From DATGZH01 sp035297265 (GTDB lineage: Bacteria; Actinomycetota; Acidimicrobiia; Acidimicrobiales; RAAP-2): a stretch of DNA of 57,835 nucleotides. The notes under the pieces are model-generated. The model was not told where the DNA came from, made no database searches, and saw only the letters and a program-made list of their open reading frames with translations. Position numbers and translations under genes: made by a program. The first letter of the stretch is position 1; each line of letters opens with the position of its first letter. This document shows, piece by piece, positions 52,190-57,835 of this stretch. The DNA lies in assembly GCA_035297265.1 (NCBI GenBank), contig DATGZH010000045.1, positions 1 through 57,835 of the forward strand, written 5' to 3'.

Positions 52190-52284
52190 TCCCGGCTCCC
52201 GCCCCCGCTGTCGGCTCCAACCGGGTCGACGTGGCGCGGGCGGCGGCCCATCCGACGAGGCACGACTCAAGCAGGAGGACGGCG

Positions 52285-53469
52285 ATGGCACAGGTCGAGG
52301 AGAAGAGCGGGTTCGACCCCGACGGGTTCATGGACGCCGACGTGGCGGCCAACCCCCAGCCCTACTACCGCAAGGCCCGGGCCCGGGGGGCCGTGATCCG
52401 CGGCACCTGGGGCCCCAACATCGTGACCCGGGGGGCCTGCGAGTACGCCTTCCAGCACCCCGACGAGTTTTCGTCAGGGCAAATGGAGACGATCGACCTC
52501 GGGCAGTCGGTGCCGATGATCCCCCTCCAGGTCGACCCGCCGGACCACCTGAAGTACCGCAAGCTCCTCGACCCCATCTTCGCCCCGCGCCAGATGGCCA
52601 AGATCGAGCCGGACATCGCCCGCTACGTGAACGAGCTGATCGACGGCTTCATCGACCGGGGGGAGTGCGACTTCTCGACGGAGCTGGCCATCCCGCTGCC
52701 CTCGACGGTGTTCCTCCGGCTCGTGGGTCTGCCGCTCGAGGAGCTCGACCTGTTCCTCGGGATGAAAGACGGGATCCTGCGGCCGTCCGGGGCGGACCTC
52801 GACGAGATGAAGGTCAGCCAGAACAAGGCGGCAGGGGAGATCGAGAGCTACTTCGCCGCCGCCGTGGAGGACCGCCGGCGGTCGCGCCGGGACGACCTCC
52901 TCTCCATGTTCCTCGACGCCGAGGTGGACGGGGAGCACCTCACGGTCGACGAGATCCTCGGGATCTGCTTCCTCTTCATCCTGGCCGGCCTGGACACGGT
53001 GACCGACAGCCTCGAGTGCTTCTACGCCTTCCTGGCCCAGCACCCCGACCACCGGCGACGCATCGTGGACGACCCGGCGGTCATCCCCTCGGCCGTCGAG
53101 GAGCTGCTGCGCTGGGAGACCCCGGTCACGGGGGTCCCCCGGGTCGTGACGAAGGACCTGGAGCTCGACGGGTGCCCGCTCCACCAGGGGGACCACGTCG
53201 GGGTGAGCATCGGCTCGGCCAACACCGACGAGGTGGCGCTGCCCGACGCCTACACCGTGGACTTCGACCGGAACCCCAACAAGCACCTCGCCTTCGGCGG
53301 GGGCATCCACCGGTGCCTCGGGTCGCACCTCGCCCGCCTCGAGCTGCGCACGGCGTTGCGCGAGTGGCACCAGCGGATCCCCGACTACCGGCTGGCCGAG
53401 GGGGCGACGCTCGTCTACCAGATGGGGCTGCGCCAGATCGACTCGCTGCCGCTCGTCTTCAGCTCGTGA
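52285..53469 (+). CDS. Bacterial cytochrome P450
   Basis: This 394-residue soluble class I P450 inserts one oxygen atom into an organic substrate with electrons from ferredoxin. I-helix LFILAGLDTVTDSLECF, ExxR in AVEELLRWETP, and heme loop FGGGIHRCLGSHLA with Cys344 as ligand are all present. No ferredoxin reductase is nearby. ATG after GCAGGAGGACGG. Its stop overlaps the TetR start (GTGA), so expression of the pair is coupled. Confidence 0.95.
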   Translation: MAQVEEKSGFDPDGFMDADVAANPQPYYRKARARGAVIRGTWGPNIVTRGACEYAFQHPDEFSSGQMETIDLGQSVPMIPLQVDPPDHLKYRKLLDPIFAPRQMAKIEPDIARYVNELIDGFIDRGECDFSTELAIPLPSTVFLRLVGLPLEELDLFLGMKDGILRPSGADLDEMKVSQNKAAGEIESYFAAAVEDRRRSRRDDLLSMFLDAEVDGEHLTVDEILGICFLFILAGLDTVTDSLECFYAFLAQHPDHRRRIVDDPAVIPSAVEELLRWETPVTGVPRVVTKDLELDGCPLHQGDHVGVSIGSANTDEVALPDAYTVDFDRNPNKHLAFGGGIHRCLGSHLARLELRTALREWHQRIPDYRLAEGATLVYQMGLRQIDSLPLVFSS

Positions 53470-54164
53470 CGGCGAGCAACATCGCCGAGTCGGCCGCCGC
53501 GGGCGGCGACGACGCCTCCTGGCGCGAGCGGGCCGTCGAGCGCTCGCTCCGCTCGGCCCGGGCCCGGGCCGTCTCGCGAAGCGACCGCTTCCTCCAGGCG
53601 GCGGCCGAGCTCCTCAACGAGACCGGGCGCACCGACTTCACCGTCCAGGAGCTGGTCGAGCGGGCCCACCTCTCGCTCCGCTCCTTCTACCAGCACTTCG
53701 CCAGCAAGGACGAGCTGCTGCTCGCCCTCTTCGAGGAGGCCATCGGCACCTACGTGGCCCGGGTGCGCGAGAAGGTGGCCCGCCACGACGACCCGGTGGA
53801 GCAGCTGCGGACCTACGTCTTCGACCTCTACGCCACGGCCGAGACCACGGGAAGCGACGGGCAGCTGCTCTCCCGGGCCCTCACCGTCTTCCACCTGCGG
53901 CTGGCCGGGACCAACCCGCCGGACGTGGCCCGGGCCCTGGAGCCCCAGGTCGAGCTGGCCTGCGAGATCATCGAGGCCGGGAAGGCCGCCGGGCGCTTCC
54001 GGGACGACCTCGAACCTCGGCAGCTGGCCGCCCTCCTGTCGCAGATGCTCATCGGTGTGGGCCACATGAACGTGCTCGGTACCCACGTCACCGGGTTCCA
54101 GATCGGGCCCGACGAGCTGTTCGCCTTCTGCTTGGCCGGCGTGAGCCCGCCCCCGGCCGGTTGA
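53466..54164 (+). CDS. TetR-family transcriptional regulator
   Basis: The 232-residue protein has an N-terminal helix-turn-helix (RFLQAAAELLNETGRTDFTV, then ELVERAHLSLRSFYQHFASK DELLLALFEEAI) at about 42-95 and a helical ligand domain. Overlap with the P450 stop indicates local autoregulation of the operon. The inverted repeat at 50836-50850 is a candidate site. Confidence 0.9.
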   Translation: MTASNIAESAAAGGDDASWRERAVERSLRSARARAVSRSDRFLQAAAELLNETGRTDFTVQELVERAHLSLRSFYQHFASKDELLLALFEEAIGTYVARVREKVARHDDPVEQLRTYVFDLYATAETTGSDGQLLSRALTVFHLRLAGTNPPDVARALEPQVELACEIIEAGKAAGRFRDDLEPRQLAALLSQMLIGVGHMNVLGTHVTGFQIGPDELFAFCLAGVSPPPAG

Positions 54165-54216
54165 GCACTGGCCGCCCGGTGGCCCGTCGCATCGCCTCCT
54201 TGCCTGAGAGGACCGT

Positions 54217-55347
54217 GTGGAACTGCAACTGACCGAGGACCAACAGCTCTTCCTCGAGACCACGCGGCGCTTCCTCGAGAGCTCCTGCCCGCTGCCCGCG
54301 GTGCGCGAGCTGGCGGAGAAGGAGCCCGCCGGCTTCGAGCGCAGCTGGTGGCGGCGGGGGGCCGAGCTCGGCTGGACCTCGATGCTCGTGCCAGAGGAGC
54401 ACGGCGGCGGCAACGTGTCGGGCCACGGCCTCCTGGACCTCGTCCTCGTGGCCGAAGAGTTCGGACGGCTGGTCTCGCCCGGGCCCCTCTTGCCGAGCAA
54501 CGTCGTGGCCGCGGCGGTGGCCGAGGCGGGCAGCCCCGGGCAGCGCACCGAGCTCCTGCCCGACATCGTGAGCGGCGAAGTCGTGGCCGCCTGGTGCCAC
54601 GAGGAACCCGGCGGGACCTGGGCACCCGAGGGCCTCGCCGTCGAGGCCCGGTCGGACGGCGACGGCGTGGTGCTCCAGGGGGAGAAGGGACCCGTCGAGG
54701 CGGCGGCCGAGGCCGACGTCCTCCTCGTGACGGCCAGGGGTGACGGCGGCCTGACCCAGGTGTTGGTGCCCGCCCGCACCCCGGGGGTCACGGTCACCCC
54801 GGCCAACAGCCTCGACCTCGTCCGCCGCTTCGCTACCGTCCGTTTCGACGGGGTCGAGCTCCCGGAGACCGCCGTCCTCGGCCGGGCAGGCGGGGCCGGA
54901 CCGGCGGTGGAGCGACAGCTCCAGCTGATGGTGGCGCTGCAGTGCGCCGAGATGGTGGGGGCGGTCAACCGGGCCTTCGAGTTCACGGTCGAGTACTCGT
55001 TCGACCGCTACACGTTCGGCCGGCCACTCGCCTCCTACCAGGCGCTCAAGCACCGTTTCGCCGACATGAAGCTCTGGCTCGAGGCCTCGCACGCCACGGC
55101 GGCCGGTGCGGCGCGGGCGGTCGACGCCGGGTCCGACGCCGCGGGCGAGCTGACGAGTGTGGCCAAGTCCTACATCGGCGACCACGGCCCGTTCATCCTG
55201 CAGGAGTGCGTCCAGCTGCACGGCGGCATCGGCGTCACCTGGGACCACGATCTGCACCTCTACCTGCGGCGGGTCGTCCAGGACCGGGCGCTCTTCGGCA
55301 CCCCGGTCGAGCACCGTGAACGCCTCGCCACGCTGGTCGGGATCTAG
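54217..55347 (+). CDS. Acyl-CoA dehydrogenase (first of two)
   Basis: The 376-residue flavoprotein starts MELQLTEDQQLFLETTRRFL. The FAD-binding middle domain is poorly conserved, with no clear YxxTxxxxGS motif. The C-terminal domain is better: FTVEYSFDRYTFGRPLASYQ and HGGIGVTWDHDLHLYLRR. The catalytic Glu position (usually in the TYEGTxxI or equivalent loop) is not evident. It may be the weaker partner in a heterotetramer with the next gene, as in steroid and cholesterol side-chain FadE pairs. Confidence 0.85.
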   Translation: MELQLTEDQQLFLETTRRFLESSCPLPAVRELAEKEPAGFERSWWRRGAELGWTSMLVPEEHGGGNVSGHGLLDLVLVAEEFGRLVSPGPLLPSNVVAAAVAEAGSPGQRTELLPDIVSGEVVAAWCHEEPGGTWAPEGLAVEARSDGDGVVLQGEKGPVEAAAEADVLLVTARGDGGLTQVLVPARTPGVTVTPANSLDLVRRFATVRFDGVELPETAVLGRAGGAGPAVERQLQLMVALQCAEMVGAVNRAFEFTVEYSFDRYTFGRPLASYQALKHRFADMKLWLEASHATAAGAARAVDAGSDAAGELTSVAKSYIGDHGPFILQECVQLHGGIGVTWDHDLHLYLRRVVQDRALFGTPVEHRERLATLVGI

Positions 55348-55357
55348 GGAGGCGAGC

Positions 55358-56644
55358 GTGCACAGCGCTGTGGACGACGTGGCGGAGACCGCGAGCGAGG
55401 ACGTCGAGACCTTCCGCGAGCGGGCCCGGGCCTGGTTGGCCGACCACATGCCCCGACTGCCCGAGGGCCGGACCAACTGGCAGTTCTCCATGGCCGACGA
55501 GAGCGGGGAGCGGGCCCGCGAGCTCCAGCGCCTGCTCTTCGACGGGGGCTTCGCCGGCCTGTGCTTCCCGAGTCAGTACGGCGGCCAGGGCCTGACCCGG
55601 GCCCACCAGCGGGTCTTCACCCAGGAGTCGCTGAACTACGAGATGCCCGTGCTGTTCAACATCCCGACGCTCTCGATCCTCGCCCCGACGATCCTCGATT
55701 TCGGCACCGAGGAGCAGAAGCAGCGCCACCTGCCGGCCATCATCCGGGGCGACGAGATGTGGGTGCAGTTCCTGTCCGAGCCGAGTGGCGGCTCGGACCT
55801 GGCCGGTCTCGTCACCCGAGCCACGCCCGATGGCGACGTGTTCATCCTCAACGGCTCGAAGATCTGGAGCTCGGGGGCCTTCCGGGCGGACTACGCCCTC
55901 TGTCTCGCCCGTACCGACTGGCACGTCCCCAAGCACCGGGGTCTCACGATGTTCATCGTGAAGATCCACCAACCCGGCATCGAGGTCCAACAGATCAAGA
56001 TGGTGAACGGCTCGTCGGAGTTCTGCCAGGAGTTCTTCGACGACGTGGCCATCCCGAAGGAGGACGTGGTCGGCGAGGTCAACGACGGCTGGACGGTGGC
56101 CACGCGGCTCCTCTACCACGAGCGCGACGCGGTGGGTGGCGGGTCGCCGTACATGAGCGGACTCGCCGTTGGGAGCGCGGGGGCGCGGGGCGGCGTGCGT
56201 TCCGACCTGGCCGACCTGGCCCGTGCGGTCGGACGGGCCGAGGACCCCGTCGTCCGCCAGCTGGTGGGCGAGGCCCGGGCCAGCGACCGGGTCCAGATGC
56301 AGCTCGTCGACCGAGTCACCGAGGGGATCCGGACCGGCTACTTCCCGACGCCGGCCGGTGCCTTGCTCCGTCTCTACGGCTCGAAGGCCAGCGAGCGCCG
56401 GTGGGACATGGGCCTCGAGATCGCCGGCGCCCGGGCCGCTGCTTGGGTCGGCGACGACCCGGCCGGGATGACCGGGGTCAACTTCCTCCACCGCCAGGGT
56501 GGGAGCCTCGGCGGGGGCAGCGTCGAGATGCAGCGCAACATCATCAGCGAGCGCCTGATCGGGATGCCGAGGGAATACGCGGCCGACCGGGACAAGCCGT
56601 TCGACGAGGTGCGGCACAACCAAGCGCCGACGCGCACGTCCTGA
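55358..56644 (+). CDS. Acyl-CoA dehydrogenase (second of two)
   Basis: This 428-residue flavoprotein is better conserved: FAGLCFPSQYGGQGLTRAHQ, VQFLSEPSGGSDLAGLVTRA at about 132, ILNGSKIWSSGAFRADYALC, and a C-terminal helical bundle ending RNIISERLIGMPRE. The GTG start lies ten bases after the first dehydrogenase stop. Adjacent unlike acyl-CoA dehydrogenases commonly form alpha2beta2 enzymes for bulky CoA esters in actinobacteria. Confidence 0.9.
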   Translation: MHSAVDDVAETASEDVETFRERARAWLADHMPRLPEGRTNWQFSMADESGERARELQRLLFDGGFAGLCFPSQYGGQGLTRAHQRVFTQESLNYEMPVLFNIPTLSILAPTILDFGTEEQKQRHLPAIIRGDEMWVQFLSEPSGGSDLAGLVTRATPDGDVFILNGSKIWSSGAFRADYALCLARTDWHVPKHRGLTMFIVKIHQPGIEVQQIKMVNGSSEFCQEFFDDVAIPKEDVVGEVNDGWTVATRLLYHERDAVGGGSPYMSGLAVGSAGARGGVRSDLADLARAVGRAEDPVVRQLVGEARASDRVQMQLVDRVTEGIRTGYFPTPAGALLRLYGSKASERRWDMGLEIAGARAAAWVGDDPAGMTGVNFLHRQGGSLGGGSVEMQRNIISERLIGMPREYAADRDKPFDEVRHNQAPTRTS

Positions 56645-56857
56645 GGGGAGGCCCGTCCGCCGGGGCGGTGCAAGGTTGCACGACGGTCGCACTTCTGCAA
56701 CCCTGCTGGAGACCCCCCCAAAACTGGTTGCTCGTCTCCCGAGAGGCGGGCAGGATGTCGGGCCAGAAGGGGTCCGTGAGCGCCTCCGCCGGCACGATCG
56801 CACTGTTGTTGCGTGTCCATCGGGGTGGGCTCGCACGAGGTTGCGAGGCGGTGATCG

Positions 56858-57835
56858 ATGACCGACGGACGACGTCACCACGACCGTCAGTTCCGGTTGC
56901 GACGCGGGTGGTGGTCGGCCGGCGCCGTGCTGTGCGGCGCGGTGCTCATGCTCGGGCCGGCCCCGGCCGCCTTCGGCGACGGGTCGCCCATGGCCATCGC
57001 CGTTGTGTCGGGCGGCGGCCAGTCGGCCGCGGTGGGGAGCGCCTTCGCGGAGCCTCTCGTGGCCCAGGTGACCGACGGGTCCGGTGACCCGGTGCCCGGC
57101 GTGACGGTCACCTTCAGCGCCCCCGGCGCCGACCCGACCGGGAACTTCTCGGGCAGCTCGGAGGCCAGTGTCACGACCGACGGCGACGGGCTGGCCACCG
57201 CCCCCACCTTCAGCGCCGGCGACGTCGCCGGCAACTACCAGGTTCTCGCCACCGCCGACGGCGCACCCACCCCGGCCGCCTTCGACGCCACCGACACCGC
57301 CGGCGCGCCGGTCGGGATCGCCGTGGTCTCGGGCGACGGTCAGTCGGCCAGCGTCGGGGGCGCCTTCGCCGCACCGTTCGTGGCCCAGGTGACCGACGGG
57401 TTCGGCAACCCGGTTCCCGGCGTGACGGTCACCTTCAGCGCCCCGGGCGCCGACCCGACCGGGAACTTCTCGGGCAGCTCGGAGGTCAGTGTCACGACCG
57501 ACGGCGACGGCCTGGCCACCGCCCCCGCCTTCAGCGCCGGCGACGTCGCCGGTAGCTACCAGGTCCTCGCCTCGGCCGACGGCGTGCCCACCCCGGCCGC
57601 CTTCGACGCCACCGACACCGCCGGGGCGCCGGTCGGGATCGCCGTCATCTCCGGCGACGGCCAGTCGGCCAGCGTCGGGGGCGCCTTCGCCGCACCGTTC
57701 GTGGCCCAGGTGACCGACGGGTTCGGCAACCCGGTCCCCGGCGTCACGGTCACCTTCAGCGCCCCGGGCGCCGGCCCGACCGGGAACTTCTCGGGCAGCC
57801 CGCAGGCCACCGTCACGACCGACGCCGACGGCCTG
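56858..57835 (+). CDS. Secreted Ig-like repeat protein, 5' part (cut by window end)
   Basis: The open frame has no stop before the window edge: 326 codons are visible. A basic start (MTDGRRHHDRQFRLRRGWW) and a hydrophobic stretch (SAGAVLCGAVLMLGPAPAAF) form a signal peptide. Then come tandem bacterial Ig-like (Big-1-type) domains of 107 residues, each with (V/I)SGxGQSA, VAQVTDGxGxPVPGVTVTFS and TTDxDGLATAP. Two full repeats and most of a third are visible. The DNA copies are nearly identical with a 321-bp period. Probably a long surface adhesin or stalk. The real length is unknown. Confidence 0.85.
   Translation, partial: MTDGRRHHDRQFRLRRGWWSAGAVLCGAVLMLGPAPAAFGDGSPMAIAVVSGGGQSAAVGSAFAEPLVAQVTDGSGDPVPGVTVTFSAPGADPTGNFSGSSEASVTTDGDGLATAPTFSAGDVAGNYQVLATADGAPTPAAFDATDTAGAPVGIAVVSGDGQSASVGGAFAAPFVAQVTDGFGNPVPGVTVTFSAPGADPTGNFSGSSEVSVTTDGDGLATAPAFSAGDVAGSYQVLASADGVPTPAAFDATDTAGAPVGIAVISGDGQSASVGGAFAAPFVAQVTDGFGNPVPGVTVTFSAPGAGPTGNFSGSPQATVTTDADGL

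Noticed and set aside
1..57835. CRISPR array, rRNA operon or origin of replication
   Set aside because: No array of short regularly spaced repeats, no rRNA sequence and no DnaA-box cluster was found by eye. The only regular repeats are inside protein-coding domains.

Overview
The window is about 58 kb of high-GC DNA that reads as the chromosome of an actinobacterium. Three things point there: GTG starts and GTGA/ATGA stop-start overlaps are common, a CGAAC-N4-GTTCG type SOS box lies upstream of recA, and many genes appear leaderless, with a TAnnnT -10 hexamer about six bases before the start codon. The secreted proteins with SDGG(V/I)F...GSMGG repeats, the DUF3048 lipoprotein and the catabolic gene content suggest the class Acidimicrobiia. 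That assignment is inference from gene content, with no marker-gene phylogeny behind it.

Layout. (1) 1-2,700 is a decayed accessory border: a hypothetical gene broken by a frameshift and a stop, two very small genes, an AbrB/PIN-type toxin-antitoxin pair with a palindromic operator, and the N-terminal stump of an integrase, ending at tRNA-Ser(GCT). (2) 2,850-12,270 is a housekeeping block: rimO, pgsA, cinA, then SGNH hydrolase, XRE regulator and macro-domain genes, then thpR and recA. recA carries a 361-residue intein with a LAGLIDADG-type endonuclease. (3) 12,300-21,230 holds a Fpg/Nei glycosylase, a DUF3048 lipoprotein, a Tat-exported DMFA2-like protein, an acetyltransferase, a LOG-like protein, a proline-rich membrane protein, serB, a thioesterase and an alpha/beta hydrolase whose only good start is ATC. 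(4) 21,660-33,550 is an export region: a small secreted protein, a 1,058-residue TIG/GSMGG-repeat protein, a 1,182-residue sedolisin ending in six of the same repeats, a NIPSNAP-like protein, a VOC protein and a GH92 alpha-mannosidase. (5) 33,600-39,750 is a mobile-element graveyard against tRNA-Lys(TTT): an AAA ATPase, small genes, two integrase C-terminal stumps each followed by a copy of the tRNA 3' end, and a complete IS21-family insertion with terminal repeats and a 4-bp target duplication. (6) 39,920-56,640 is a large catabolic locus. One arm runs leftward (AMP ligase, epoxide-hydrolase-like, cyclase-family hydrolase, double CMD-domain protein, SDR). A divergent arm runs rightward (four-subunit 2-oxoacid:ferredoxin oxidoreductase, GntR regulator, then amidohydrolase, P450, TetR regulator and two acyl-CoA dehydrogenases). 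(7) 56,858 to the end is the start of a secreted protein built from nearly identical 107-residue Ig-like repeats, cut by the window edge.

How the genes may work together. Region 6 has the parts list for activation to a CoA ester, oxidation by P450 and acyl-CoA dehydrogenases, epoxide or ring opening, and oxidative decarboxylation of a 2-oxoacid with electrons passed to ferredoxin. The substrate cannot be read from sequence. Region 4 looks like an extracellular acid-protease and mannan- or glycoprotein-trimming set. The strongest structural oddities are the tandem tRNA-Lys attachment scars, the 4+2 split repeat array in the TIG protein, the recA intein, and the widespread leaderless promoter spacing that also explains the ATC-start hydrolase.
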